Part shown: positions 9,752 to 23,500 of the stretch, one piece after another
Layout of the letters: every line of letters begins with the position of its first letter
How positions within the stretch are numbered: position 1 is the stretch's first letter
DNA from: JBBDXA01 sp040902585
Lineage (GTDB): Bacteria; Planctomycetota; Phycisphaerae; Phycisphaerales; Phycisphaeraceae
Length of the DNA stretch: 64,000 nucleotides
Direction of reading: 5' to 3'
Assembly: GCA_040902585.1 (NCBI GenBank)
Contig: JBBDXA010000132.1
Coordinates: 62,001 to 126,000, forward strand
Translations under genes and position numbers: made by a program
The notes under the pieces: model-generated
Databases searched by the model: none
Seen by the model: only the letters and a program-made list of their open reading frames with translations
What the model was told of the DNA's origin: nothing

Positions 9752-9919
9752 CACGCTCAATCTGGTCACGCTGAACTGCCAGACCGAAGCCGGCCGCACC
9801 GTCACGCTGTTCCGCGACGGCGATCTGATCAATCCGATCGCCTCGATTCCCAGCGACGGAACAGGCGCGTACCAATTTGGCAGTATCGTTCTGGCATCGG
9901 CGACAACCTCTTCACCGCG
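9752..9919 (+). pseudogene. Fragment of an Ig-like repeat related to the giant RHS gene
   Basis: The plus strand encodes LVTLNCQTEAGRTVTLFRDG, then DLINPIASIPSDGTGAYQFG, and then, only after a one-base frame change near 9892, GIGDNLFTAR. This matches one Ig-like unit of the giant gene at about 12975-13130 (TLTGNTEANREVLLFAEGDL and GDNLFAVR); GATCTGATCAATCCGATCGCC is identical in both places. It has no start, no ribosome site and a frameshift, so it is a decayed piece of a similar gene. It abuts a dispersed repeat at its 3' side. Confidence 0.75.
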
Positions 9920-10199
9920 CGGGTGCCCGGACGCCGCCGATCGGGTCGATTTAGGCCTCTGGAAAAAGTCTCAGTTCGAACCTCCCGAGACAGGCCGCAT
10001 CGACAAACCCGGCAGTTGGACAACCCGATCGCCTCCCACCAGCGCGCCGCCACTTCGCGCGCGACATCGCGCCGGACCTCTCAAAACGTGCGCTTTTCAC
10101 TTTCTGGCTTTACCACCTAAACCATTGATATGATGGGGTTTGCGTCGGTCAAAATCGCGCCGAATCAACCGGTGGGTTAACTCTCAAACAGCGCGCTCA
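9919..10199 (+). repeat. Dispersed palindromic repeat, copy 1 (type A, right end lost)
   Basis: This stretch is closely similar to 28558-28835. Shared landmarks are GTTCGAACCT, ACAGGCCGCATCGACAAACC, CTTCGCGCGCGACATCGCG, GCGCTTTTCACTTTCTGG, TTTACCACCTAAACCATTGA and GGGTTAACTCTCAAACAGCGCGC. The left inverted-repeat arm is ACAAACCCGGCA at 10003-10014. The right arm (GGGTTTGG...) seen in other copies is missing; similarity stops at about 10199, a few bases before the stop of the next gene. No protein is encoded. Confidence 0.8.
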
Positions 10200-10216
10200 T
10201 CGGTTCTACGCATCAT

Positions 10217-10798
10217 TCAGCGAGTCTGCCGACGGCGAAGTGCCAGGCCCATCAGGCCCATCAGCCCCAGGCCAGCAGTCGCAGGCTCGGGGACAGCTGC
10301 GCCGCCGGTGCGCTCCTGAACTGTGAAGGTTAACGCATTGGTGCTGATGTCGAAGATTTCACCTTGTTGAACAAGCTCCGCGAACAGGCTCTGGGCATCG
10401 AACTCGATCACCCCCGAGCCAGGAGCCTGAGCGGTGAGGGTGAAGGAATAGAAGATGCCTTCGGCCGTAATGTTTCCGCCAGTGAAGGCGAAGAACTGGC
10501 CGTCCATCAGGCCTGCAAGCGGCGTGAGAATCAGGTCGGAAGCGTCGGGCACAATCACGCCAGCCACCTCGCCGGTTGGCGTGCCAAGTTGAGCTGAGGG
10601 GAACATGATCGATCCGCCCAGGGATGCAACTTCATCCCCACCAAGGTCGCCAAGCAGCACATCGATCTGGAATGAATCACCAACCGTCAGGGCGGACAAG
10701 TCCGCAGGCGTGGCTGACATGGTCATCGTGATCGCACTGGCATGCTGGCCAATGGCGAGGGTCAGGGCTGCTGTGAAGATAGCAAGGTACCGCTTCAT
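10217..10798 (-). CDS. PEP-CTERM protein with cohesin-like domain
   Basis: A 193-residue protein. ATG 10798 is preceded by GGGAGA at a good distance and begins a signal peptide (MKRYLAIFTAALTLAIGQHA). The open frame extends 36 codons upstream but without secretion features, so the later start is preferred. Residues about 25-160 (VGDSFQIDVLLGDLGGDEVA, then FSFTLTAQAPGSG-type strands) resemble the cohesin-like beta sandwich often seen in PEP-CTERM proteins. The tail has VPEPATAGLGLMGLMGLALR followed by RRQTR, a PEP-CTERM signal. The stop lies next to dispersed repeat copy 1. It is likely exported and anchored or released by exosortase; its partner is unknown, but a dockerin-like pair occurs in the giant gene that starts 790 bases away. 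Confidence 0.88.
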   Translation of the reverse strand: MKRYLAIFTAALTLAIGQHASAITMTMSATPADLSALTVGDSFQIDVLLGDLGGDEVASLGGSIMFPSAQLGTPTGEVAGVIVPDASDLILTPLAGLMDGQFFAFTGGNITAEGIFYSFTLTAQAPGSGVIEFDAQSLFAELVQQGEIFDISTNALTFTVQERTGGAAVPEPATAGLGLMGLMGLALRRRQTR

Positions 10799-11584
10799 GA
10801 ATGAGTCTCCCGGTCGAGTGAAGGGGCGGGGAATCGCTGGCTTATTATTGGTAGATACCTCAGATTGGGGGCAGTGCAACCTAAAGCGCACGAAAAATCG
10901 CACCATTGATCAAGCCTCAGGTTGTTTGACTCAGCAGCAGTCATACTCCGCCCATTTTACTCGCGCGTGTGATTTTGTTTTCTCAGAGCCGGGTTTTGCA
11001 CACCCGGCCCCCGGAATCAGATCGCCAGGCTCGCTGCCGAGCGAGCCGCTTTGCGCTGAGGATGTGCAAATCTTCTCTACTGGCTGGGAACAGCCACTCA
11101 AATCCTCGCACAAAATTCCCTGATTTTCCCGATGGTTTTCAGGGCAAGTGTGTTACACTCACATCCTCAATAGCTGAACGATCGCCAGCCACATCCGTCT
11201 TTCGGAGTTTGGGGGTGAAGAAAAAGACAAAGATAAAGATCGCTTCAAAAGACCGCCATGCCTCGGATTGGGTTCTGTTTGGCAACTGCTGCTCTGGCTT
11301 TTGCTGAACATTTGCATTAGACTTGGCGGCATTGTATTTGGACAGTCAGCGCAACGAGCCCCTCATTGAGTACAGGGCAAGCTCGTTGCCGAAGATGGCG
11401 GGCTGGTGGAGGCGATGGTCATTCGGTTGACGTTTAGACCTGAATAAACAGCTAATGTCTTTCCTGGGCCTGCGCCAAATCCGGGATGGATAAATTAGCC
11501 AACTCCGATGCCCAATCGAAGTTCTGGAATTTCTGGTTGTCTTTTCCAGTCGTGTTCAGTTAGCAGACCCATGAGGAGTCGGGG
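10799..11584. other. Divergent intergenic region between a PEP-CTERM gene and the giant RHS gene
   Basis: This 786-base stretch separates two divergent genes and should carry both promoters. It has lower GC patches (for example 11215-11260 and 11430-11460) than its surroundings. TTGACG at about 11427 and TAATGT near 11450 are spaced wider than a standard sigma-70 pair, so no promoter is called. CCGGGT...ACCCGG at about 10988-11005 could form a small hairpin. Small open frames here lack ribosome sites and are ignored. A good ribosome site, GAGGAG, lies just before ATG 11585. Confidence 0.5.
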
Positions 11585-14500
11585 ATGTCCAATCAGTCAC
11601 GAGCGTACAAACTACTTTGCAAAGCCTTCGGGCAGCTTCTTGGCAAGGAGCGATTGCGACGCTGGAGCGAAAGCATTGGATCGCTGTTCAGTTCCAAGGC
11701 TGGGGCTCCAAATCGCAGGTCTTCAGAGCCACATGCCAGTGGCGTGCTGCACACACTTGAGCCGCGATTGCTGATGCATGGCAGCCCATTGGTCACTGCC
11801 TTCGCGCAGCTTGAGGGAATCATTGCCACCCCTGATACATCCGCCAGTCTTTCGATCAATGTCAGCCAACAAGAATTCACCACCACACGAGGTTCGGTCG
11901 TGTTGGGCTTTGAGGTTCACGCATCGGATGGCAGCACACTCGACCCTGCTGCCATGAAGGTCCGCAATGCAGCGGGATCGCTGGTTGCGCCTTATGCAAC
12001 TCTGCAAAACCTTCCCGGTTCCACCGACAGCTACATACTGATCGATCTGCCCATCGGCGGTGAGTACACACTGGAAGTTGCAGGCCAGAATGGTTCGAGC
12101 GGCGGCTTCACGATCGATGCACACCTGATCGGCGATCTAGATGGTGATCGCATCGTGGATATCGACGACCGCAACGCGCTGATCACACTGGTACGCAATC
12201 GTCAATATCTGCCAGAGGCCGATGCGAATCGCGATGGTATGTTGCTATCGCTGGATACCACGACGCTCTTGCGAAATTTCGGCACGCGGACCAATGTCGC
12301 GCCGCTGGATTTGTCGGTGTTGCTTGATCCTGGTGCCCAGTTGACCATCAACGGCGAGCCGCTGACCAACATTGCCGATCAGACTGTTCGAGGAATCACC
12401 AGTCCTGACATCGCGGTGATGTTCGATCAGGACCACGATGGCGATTTTGATTCCGCCACCACTTCTGCTGGCGATGGCATCTTTGACTTCCCCGTCACAC
12501 TCGTCGAAGGCGACAATACGCTTCTGGTCAAAGCCAGTGACTCATTCGGCCAGTCGCGATCTGCAACACTCGCCATCGTGCTCGACACCACGCCACCCTC
12601 CGTCGGCCTGCCTGATCTGATCGATGCCAGCGATACCGGTACCAGCCAGACCGACAACATCACCCGCGATAACACGCCCACCTTTAACGTCACCTCCGAG
12701 CCAGGCAGTGTGGTCACTCTGTTCGTGGATGGCAGTGAATTCCTTACAGCGACGGCTGACGTTTCTGGCCTCGTCTCCTTTGCGATTCAGTCACCGCTCG
12801 CTGATGGCGACCACATCATTCATGCATCAGCCTCCGATGCTCTAGGCAACACTTCAGTCTCGGCCTCGCTGATCGTGACCATCGATACCCAGGCCCCCGC
12901 GATCACGCTGCTGCTCGATCCCGCTTCCGACACCGAACCGAGCGGTGACAACACCACGGCCGAGGAGTTGATCACGCTTACTGGCAACACCGAAGCGAAT
13001 CGTGAGGTGTTGCTGTTTGCCGAGGGTGATCTGATCAATCCGATCGCCACGACCACGAGCGATGCCGCCGGTGGATATCTGTTTGACAACATCACCTTGA
13101 ATCTTGGAGACAATCTCTTTGCCGTGCGAACCGCCGATGTTGCGGGCAACACAGGCGAAGCGAGCCTGACGGTCACGCGGGTGGAAAGCGATGTGCCGGT
13201 GATCGTCGCGGCACTGGCCAACGACACCGGCCGGGCCGATCTGCCTGACACCGCAACTGATGGGCTGACCAGCGATCCGACCGTCACCGGCACCATCACC
13301 GACGCCAACGCCATCACACAGTTCCGCGCCTCGCTCAACGGCGGGCCGCTGGTCGATGCCCTCGCGGCGCTGACCGGCAACGCTTTCACCTTCGACCGCG
13401 CCTTCTACGAAAGCACGATTCTCGGCAGCGCGATGACCGATGGCGATTACACGCTCACACTCGATGCGATCGATGAGTTCGGCAATGCATCGAACCTCTT
13501 CACACTCACCTTCACGCTCGATACCGCGGCCCCGATCATCAGCCTGCCCGATCTTCTCGCACCCAGCGATACCGGCACCAGCAACACGGACAATCTCACC
13601 CGCGACGCCACGCCTGATTTCAGCGTGATCACCGAGGCCGACGCCCTGGTGACGTTGGTCATCAACGGCTCGGATGCCGGCTCGACGACCGCCGGCACGC
13701 CCTATCTATTTAATGGCGTCGGCCCTCTGACAGAAGGCGACAACACCATCGCGGCTGAAGCGACGGATCTGGCGGGCAACACGGGCAAGTCTGGGCCGCT
13801 CAATGTCACACTCGATACAACGCCGCCAGCCATCAGCGCTCCTGATCTGCGCAGCAGCAGCGACAGTGGCCCGAGCGATTCGGACAATCTGACGAACGAA
13901 AACGAACCGACGATTGATGTGGCTGCGGAGGCCGGTTCGGTGGTGGAATTGTTTGTCGGTGGTGTGAGCGCGGGTTCGACAGTCGCAGCGGGCGGCGTGG
14001 TCAGTTTCATCCTTTCGCTGCTGCCGGATGGGCAGCACAGTCTGACGGCAACAGCAACGGATGCAGCAGGAAATCTCGCGACATCCTCAGCGACAACGAT
14101 CACCATCGACACGCAGAATCCCGCGATCACGCTGCTGCTCGATCCCGCTTCCGACACCGACCCGAGCGGTGACAACACCACCACTCAAGAACTGATCACA
14201 CTCTCAGGTGCGACTGAAGCGGGCCTCGTTGTCTCGCTGTTCGCAGCGAGCGACCCTGCAACACCGCTGGCGATGACCAGCGCAGATGGCGGCACATTTG
14301 CCTTCACGGGTATCGCGCTAACGTCCGGAGAAAACAGCTTTATCGTGCGCACCACTGATGCGGCAGGCAACACTGGCGAAGCGGGTCTGACAGTGATTCG
14401 TGAAGATGGCCAGACCGTAGTGCTTGTCGAAGGCAGTGACTTCACCGTTCAATTCCAATCCACTTTCACCGTGCCCGAGGCAGCTTCGACACTGGCCATC

Positions 14501-17500
14501 ACTTTTGATGCACTACTGTTCGACAGTAGTGATGCCTTCATCAACGATGCATTTGAGATCGCTCTCGTCGATGCACAAGGCAGGTCGCTTGTGCATACCG
14601 CAACAGGCGGCAGCAGCCTGTTTGATGCTGCATTCAACCTGACGCAAAACCAGTCGGCGCTGCTGGGTGTCAACACGCAGCTCGATGGCCAGACTGTGCT
14701 GATCGATCTGACTCACATCGCGCCAGGCACGCAGGCCACACTCATCGCAAGGCTTGTCAATAATGATGCCGACACGCAATCGACTGTCAGCATTGTCAGC
14801 GTGGAGGTGCTCGAAGATGGGGGCCTGGGTACGCCTGTTGGCGCTGCTGCAAACTTCGCGCCCGCTTCGCCCGCTGCACCGGTCAACTTCGCATCGCTCT
14901 CTGATGTCACGCCCAGCCTCGCTGCTCAGTATCACACCACCACCTTCGGTCAGGATTCGGGCACGCTGGCCGTCGGCTTGTCGCTGCTGAATATCGGCGC
15001 ATTTGCTGTCGATGGCCCCGTGGTGGTGATCGTTTCGAGTATCAGCGATCCCAGTATCTCCGTTGCCAATGCGCACGGCTTAACGCCAAACGGGCAACCT
15101 TATTTCCTGTTCGATTCCACTTCAGATGGCACGCTTAACCCTGGTGAACAGACCTTGATTCAGTCGCTGCGATTCAGGAATCCCGGCAGCGTTCAGTTCA
15201 CGTATGACCTGCAGATTTTCGGGCAGCTTAACGGCGATCCATCCATCATCAGCACACCGCCAAATGAAGTGATTGCGGGTGATGATTTCGCCTATGTTGT
15301 TGCCGCTGTCGATCCTGATGGCGATGTGCTTTCGTTTGAACTGCTGACCGCACCCGATGGCATGACGATTGATTCGGGCAGTGGCGCGATTGAGTATGCA
15401 CCTGAGTCAGGCGACGTCGGCCAGCATGATGTTCTGGTGCGAGTCACCGATGGTCGCGGCGGCAGCGCGGCCCAGGCGTTCACACTGAGCGTGCGCGAGA
15501 ATGTGTCCAATCGTCCGCCGGTGATCAGTTCGACGCCGCCGGTAGAGGCGCGTGTGGGTACGGATTATGAATATGCCGTGCAGGCGACGGATATTGATGG
15601 TGATGCACTTTCGTTTGCGCTGATTGCTTCGCCTGCTGGCATGACCATCGATGCGGCAACAGGCCTGATCGAATGGTCGCCGACGGCCGATCAGCTTGGC
15701 GATCACGCGGTGACGGTGACGGTGACGGACGGCGAAGACACAGCCACGCAGACTTTTGAAGTGCTGGTGATCGAGACAGCGGGTAATCAGGCGCCGATCA
15801 TCATCACGACGCCGACGGTGACGTTTAATCTGCCGGGCGAAGGCAACGCGGCCCTGGGTGATGTCGATCCGATCGCGCTGACCTTGAGCCTTTCGCCAGG
15901 TCAGATGGTGATTCAGGATGTGTCAATCACGCTGCCAACGGATGCGGATGAGGCGGGCTTTGCGGACATCATCATCGTCGTCGATGAATCCGGCTCGATG
16001 GCGGGCGAGCATGCCTTCATCACGGAGATGGTGCTGCAACTGAACGCTGCTCTGGAAGCCCTAGGCATCGGCCCCAACCGCTTCGCGCTGGCGGGATTCG
16101 CTGGAGGCACGCGACTGTTCAATGTCGATCAGGCCATCGAGACGACCGATGTGAGGATCGATGTCTTTGGCCCCGATGGCGCGCTGGTGGACACGATCAA
16201 TGTGACTGATCCCGATGCGCTCTTTGCGGATGTGACTTTTGATACGGTCTTGCCGATCGATGGCGAGTACACGTTTGTCGTCCGCGCGTTGGATGCGGCG
16301 AATCTTACCTTTGACCGCGATCTCACCACGGTCAGCGATACGCCTGTGGCTGTGAGCGGGCTCAATGCCGTTCACACCGGTACGCTGGCGCAGGGTGAAT
16401 TGCAGAACTTCGCGCTGTCGCTCAATGCGGGCATGATGATTTACATCGATTCGCTGGCCGGCAGCTCGCTGGCGGATGTGACGCTGACCGGGCCCACCGG
16501 CGATGTGCTGATCGATGGTGAAAGGCTGACGAGTGATCGCCGATTCATTCGCATCAATCGCAGTGGTGACTACACGCTGACCGTGGGCAACACAAACGCG
16601 GCTGATCAGTCCTTCAGCATCCGCGTGCTCGATGCGGATGCGGTCGCTCTTGCGGCTGACACGCCCACCGGCGGCACGCTCGCGCCGCTGGAAGCGACGC
16701 TCTTCGCATTCCAAGGCGTATCGGGCGACATCATTCGGCTCGACAACCTCGGCCCGGCTGGCGCTCAGTGGGGGCTGTTCGATTCGGCTGGTGTGCGCCT
16801 CATCAACGACTTGAGCGGATTCCAAAACATCACCAGCGGCATCGAGGCAACGCTCGACAGTTCAGGCACGCACTACGTCGCGGTGATCAACGGCTCCGGC
16901 ACGCTCGCTCGTGATTTCAACTTCTCCATGCACAAGGCTGATGTAGAGGTCACGACGATCAACCTGGGCGAGACCTTCAGCGGCGTGATTGCTGCACCGG
17001 GCGATCAGACACTGTTCAGCTTCCAGGGCACAGCCGGCCAACGACTTTATTACGACGGTTTTGAGGGACTCATTCCTCAGTTGCTCGCGCCCGATGGCAG
17101 CACGATGGGCATCGGCGCTGCGAGCCCTATCGACTTCCGCGAGCCGGTGACACTGACGGAAGATGGCACTTACTTCGTGCGGTTCGACCCTGCGTCCAAC
17201 ACGCTGGGCACGTTCACCGGCCGCCTGCTAAATGTCGCTGATGCGACGCCGCTGCAACTGGATGCGGACATCACCGGCACCTTCGCGCTGGGCAGGGAAA
17301 CGACGCTCTTCTCCTTCAACGGCCTTGCGGGCCAGCGACTGTTCCTCGACGGGGCGGCAGGCACCACCGGCGAGTTCGATCTGTTCGACAGCAGCAACAA
17401 CCGCATCGCGGGCAACACGCTTTCGCTGGGCGCGAGCGACATCATCCTGCCGCAGGACGGCACCTATGTGCTCTCGATTCAAGGCACCGGCGCGGCGGGG

Positions 17501-20500
17501 AATCCGTTCGGCTTCCGCCTGAGCACACCTGAAACACACATCGTTCCGCTGGCGCTCGGCGATGAGATCAACGATACCATCAGCGAAGCGGGCGAGCGAT
17601 TCCACTTCACGTTTGAAGGCGTTGCCGGTCAGGTTGTGTACTACGACGGCGGACTCAGCGGCGTGAACTCCAGCCTGCTCGATGCCCGCATCATCGCGCC
17701 CAGCGGGAAGACCTTCGCCACCACGTCGGCCTTCAACGACATTGTCCCGGTGGTGATCACCGAGACGGGCACCCATCACGTGCGGATCAACGGCGAGGGC
17801 GACTTCACCGGCGGGTTCGGCTTCCGCCTGCTCGATCGCGCAGCCGCGCCGGCTCTGAATCTGGCGGGCAACAACAGCGGCACGCTCGCCAACGGCCGGG
17901 CAACGCAGTTGTTCCAGTTCACCGGCAGCGCGGGTCAGCGGCTCAGCTTCGACAGCCTCAGCAGCAGCGGCACAGGCCGGCTGAAAATCTACGAACCCGA
18001 CGGCAGCACTCACGAAGATCGCCCGCTCAGCACCGACTTCACCACGATCCTCCCTTCGACGGGCACCTACCTCCTCGCCATCGAAGGTCAGGGCGCGACG
18101 CCGGTCAGCTTCAACTTTGATGTCAGCGATATCACCGATGCGCCGATTGCCAACGCCGGTTTCGACACGCCCATCAGCGGTGTGATCCTGGCGGGTACAT
18201 CGCAGGTGTTCAACTTCGACGCCTCGGCTGGCACGTTTGCGATCTATGACGCGCTGCTCGATGGCATGCCCAGCACACTGCGGGTGACGCTCACTTCGCC
18301 CGGCGGCGCGTTGATCCTGAACAATCGTTTCGCCTCGGAACTGCGCGGTCAACTCGACCTGCTGCCGGAGTCAGGCACCTACGCGCTCAAGCTCACCAGC
18401 ACCGCCGCGACCGATCAGCCTTTCGCCTTCCAGCTTCTGGATGCCGCCGCCGCGACGCCGCTGGTACTCGACGCGCAGACCACCGGCTCGATCGATCCGG
18501 GCCAGGGCATGAAGCTGTTCACCTTCAGCGCCAGTGCAGGCGATCGCATCACCTTCATCAGCCAGGCAGCCGGATCAGGCACCTGGGGCATCACGGGCAT
18601 CGATGGCACTCAGGTGGTGACCTTCACCAGCCTGACGACGGACCGGACGCTCGATGTGCCAGCCGACGGCAGCTACACGCTCGTGCTGCGCGGCAATGAT
18701 GCGGCCAATCCTGTGGCGTTCGACTTCACCGCGATCACCAGCGAGCAGTCGATCACGCCCATCACCGTGGGCAACGTCATCAGCGGCGCGCTCAGTGAAC
18801 CAGGCGAGCGGGACTACTACACAGTGGATCTGATCGCAGGTCAGACGATCTATTTTGACGGCCTGACCAGCGACGATCAGTTCGGCATCGACAAGCGCAT
18901 CTTCGATCCCTTCGGTCAGCAGCTTGCGTCGAACAATGCGACCGATGATGTGATGCTCAGCGTCGTCACCTCTGGCACCTATCGCATCGAGATCTTCGGC
19001 CAGAACGCCGACGACGTGGGCGCGTACAGCTTCGAGCTTGAGGATGTCTCGCTCGCCGCCGGCCTGCCGCTGGATGCGGCACAGGCGATCAACCTGGCCA
19101 ACGGCTTGAACACGGAACTTTTCACTTTCACCGCCGCGGCCGGCGATCGGCTCTTCTTTGATGTGACCGCAAGCACCGGCTCGGCGACCGGCACGCTGCG
19201 CCTCTGGGGGCCTGATGTCAGCGAAGTCGCCATCCAGAGCTTCGGGACGGATTTCGAGACAGTGATCGCCACCGGCGGCACATACATCGTGCAGGTGCAG
19301 GGCCGCAATCCCAATGCCGCGGCAACGATCAACTTCAGCGTGATCACTCCGCAGACGACCACCACGCCGCTGAACCTGAATGACATCATCACCGGCAGCA
19401 TCAGCGAGAGCGGCGAGCGCGATGTCTTCACCTTCACCGGCACCAAGGGCCAGGAGCTTTACCTCGACAGCCTCGGCGGAACGACATCCTTCGCTTTCGA
19501 CATCTTCTCCGAACTGAATCAATCGGCGCTGGATGTGAATCTAATCTTCACCGGCGGCGACACCGGCCCCTTCGCGCTGCCGATGGATGGAACCTACCGC
19601 ATCGTCATTGATGGCACCGGTGCTGCGACGGGGGATTATTCATTCCGCCTGATCGATGCGGACGTTACGCCGGTCATCACCGATCTGCTGGCAGGCACGA
19701 TTCACAACAACATCGCGGCTGAGGTCTTCCGCGTGCAGGGCAACGCGGGTGATGTCATCACCATCGAACGCAACCGCGAGTTCGGCGCGTTCGGCACCGC
19801 GCAGGAAATTTCCGATCTCACCTCCGTTCTTCAGGTCGGCTTCAGCGGCACTGAAGATGGTTACGCAGCAGTGGATCACGTGCTGGCGTTCAGCGATGAG
19901 TTCAGACCCGGCGCGGCTCGCAATGTCATCCTGATCACCGATGAAGATCGCGACAACACCAAATTGTCTCTGACTTTTTCATCCATGGTCGAACTGCTCG
20001 AAAGCAACAACGCGCTGCTGAATGTCATCGTCGATGGCAACTTCGAAGACAGCCTCGGCAACGTCGCCATCGGTATGGACAGCGATGGTCGTGCGTTTGT
20101 CGCTGATGGCAGCGGCGGATTCACCATCGACCCCGCAGGCGCGGCAACCGGCGGCTTCTTCAACACGCTGGTCGATTACGTCAACCTCGCCTTCGCCAAC
20201 GGCGGCGGCGCGTTTGACCTCAAACAGCTTCGCGCCGGCGGCATCATCGCTGATTCGTTCGCCAACGCCTTCATCGACATCAAGGCCGAGGAAATCCTCC
20301 AGCAGGCCGGCCAACTTGAAGTGATCGTGTCCGATCCAACGGTCCTCTTCGAGAATCAGACCGGCGTACTCAACGGCATCGGCGCGGGGGATATCGGTGA
20401 GTTCACCGTGAAGTTCACGGGTAACGGCGTCAGCCGATCGTTCGATCTGCTCTTCGTGCGACCGCAGACGGGCGTGATCGTCGGCTCCATTCCCGTCACG

Positions 20501-23500
20501 CTTGCACAGGATTATTTCTACGACGCGGCCGCGATTGATCCTGATGGTGATGATGTCACCTTCGCACTGCTCTCGGGTCCCACCGGCGCAACGATCGATG
20601 CGGCAACAGGTGTGCTGACATTCGTGCCTGACAGCGCGGGCGTGTTTGACTTCACCATCGAAGCCCGTGACTCGCGCGGCGGCATCTCCACGCAGACCTT
20701 CAGCGTCGATGTCACTTCCGGTCAGCCCAATGTCGCGCCGGTCTTCACTTCACCACCACCGGCACAGGCCGTCGTCGGTCTGCCGCTGTCACATCAGGTC
20801 ACCGCCGAGGATGTGGATGGTGACGCGCTGACTTTCTTCCTACTTCAGGCTCCCGACGGCATGGCGATCGACACGGCAACGGGTTTGCTCGAGTGGTCGC
20901 CGACGAATCTTCAGCTTGGCGATCAGGCTGTGCAGATCCGCGTGATTGACGGTCGCGGCGGACAGGCGACGCAGAGCTTCACGATCACGGTCGTCGCCGA
21001 TGCCGCGAATCAATCGCCCGTCTTTGTCTCTGCTCCGCCGACGGATGTGGTGCCCGGCGAATCGCTGATTTACTCGGCGAAGGCGATCGATCCTGATAAC
21101 GATGCCCTGACTTACGACCTCGCGCTTTCGCCGCAAGGCATGGCGATTGACGCACAAAGCGGCAAGATCGTCTGGACGCCCGAGGCCGATCAGTTCGGCA
21201 TCCACAAAGTGATCGTGCGTGTGCGTGATGGTCGCGGCGGGTTCGCGCTTCAGACATTTGACCTCACCGTCGCCGGCGACAACAGCGTGCCGGTCATCAC
21301 CTCGACGCCCCCGCCCGTAGCCGTGACGGGGCTGCCCTACCAGTATCAGGTGACCGCGCAGGATGCCGAGGGCGATGCGATCACGTTCCACCTCGATGCC
21401 GCGCCGGCGAACATGTTCATCGACGGCACCGATGGCCTGATCACCTTCACGCCCGAAGACGGTCAACTCGGTGATCAGCTCGTGACGGTCATTGCCCGCG
21501 ATGCGCGAGGCGGCGAGTCATCGCAGACCTTCACACTCAGTGTGCTGGATGTGAATGACAATGAAGTGCCGGTCTTTGTGTCCTCACCGCGCGATCATGT
21601 GGCCCTTGGCCGCACGTATCTGTACCGCGCGGTTGCCGAGGATGTGGATGGCGATCAACTTCTATTCACGCTCGATCTCGCACCGGCTGGCATGGCAATC
21701 ACCAGTGATGGTCTTCTCGACTGGTCGCCCACTGCTGCTCAGTTCGGCCTGAACAACGTCACCGTGCGCGTCAGCGATGGTCGCGGCGGCATCGCCACGC
21801 AATCGTTCACGATTGATGTTCGCTCGCAGGAAGTGAATACGCCGCCGACCATCACATCGATGCCGCCCGCCACGGCAATCGTCGGCGAAACATTCGCCTA
21901 CGACATCACGGCTACCGACGCGGAGAATGATCCGATCATCTTCCTCCTCGCCGATGCCCCGGCTGGCATGTCAATCGATCCGCTGACAGGCAAACTGCGC
22001 TGGAATCCCAAACTCGATCAGCTCGGCCCGGTGACTATCACAATCGAAGCGATCGATGGACAGGGCGCGGAGACATCGCAGGAGTTCACGCTCAATGTCA
22101 TCGCCCGCAACGCGCCGCCTTCGATCATCTCGGTGCCACCAATACAGGCGGGCATCGGTCAACCGTATGTGTACGACGTGAACGCGATCGACGGTAACGG
22201 TGATGTGCTGACCTATGCCCTGACGCAGAATCCGGCGGGGATGACGATCGATTTGCAGACCGGCCTGATCAACTGGACTCCGCAAGCCGGCCAGGAAGGT
22301 TTGCAGTCGGTGACGGTGTTCGTCAGTGATGGCGCAGGCGGTGAGGCGACTCAGAAGTTCAAGATCGGCGTGCAGGCAGCGCTGAACGATCCGCCGACGA
22401 TCACGAGTCAGCCGACGTTTGTCGCCAACCGCGGCGAGCTCTACACGTATGACGTGAATGCGATCGATCCTGATGGCGATGATCTGACTTTCGCGCTGGA
22501 TGTGTTCCCCATCGGCATGACGATCGACGCTGTCACCGGTCTGATCGAGTGGACGCCGGCGATCGGACAGGAAGGCCCGCAGCAGGTGCGCGTGATCGTC
22601 AGTGACACGGCTGGCAATGCAGCGCTCCAGGGCTTCACCGTCACCACGCTGGTGGACAACGCAGGCCCATCGATTGATTCCGCGCCACCCAGCAACTTCG
22701 CCGCCACTGGTCTGCCTTATCGCTACGACGTACTCGCCAGTGATCCCGATGGCGATGCACTTTCCTTCACGCTGACTGAAGCGCCCGATGGCATGACGAT
22801 TGATGCTTTCGGTCGCCTGCGCTGGACGCCTTCGCTTGCACAACTGGGCGATCACAACGTGATCATCCGCGTGACCGATCCCTTGGGCAGTTTCGCGACG
22901 CAGAGCTTTACGCTCACCGCGCAGGCCGATGTTGAAGGCCCGGTCGTTCGCATCGACCTGAGTCAGAATCCGGTGGATCCGGGCACACAGGTAGAAGTGA
23001 TTGTCCGTGCGACGGATCGCGTCGGCGTGGTTTCGCTTGATGTCACATTCGATGGTGTGGCGCTGGTGCTCGATGCCAACGGCCGCGCTGTGGTGACACC
23101 GCAGACCGTGGGCCCGTTCGATATCGTCGTTACCGCGCGCGACGCCTCGGGCAATGTCACCGTTGAAACCGTCACGCTCAATGTCACCGACACCTCCGAT
23201 GTCGATGCACCCTTCGTCTTCATCAACACGCCTTCGCCGGGCGATACGATCACGAACTTCCTCGATGTCATCGGCACGGTGCAGGATGACAACCTCGCGT
23301 CATACACGCTTTCCATCGCGCCGCTTGGCAGCGACGTGTTTACGACCATCGCCACCGGCGGGGCGAACGTGGATGACGCGCTGCTGGGCGTGCTCGATCC
23401 CACTCTCCTGGAGAACGGCGGCTATCGGTTGAGGCTCCTTGCCGAGGACCTTGGCGGACTCCAGAGCAGCGACGTCGTCATCATCGACATCGGCGGCACG

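Noticed and set aside
9627..10133. A 168-codon plus-strand frame
   Set aside because: Only its middle is protein-derived (a frameshifted Ig-like remnant); the rest runs into the dispersed repeat, so it is not a gene.
11427..11456. TTGACG and TAATGT as a promoter for the giant RHS gene
   Set aside because: Spacing is about 18-20 bases and the second box is poor; too weak to call.
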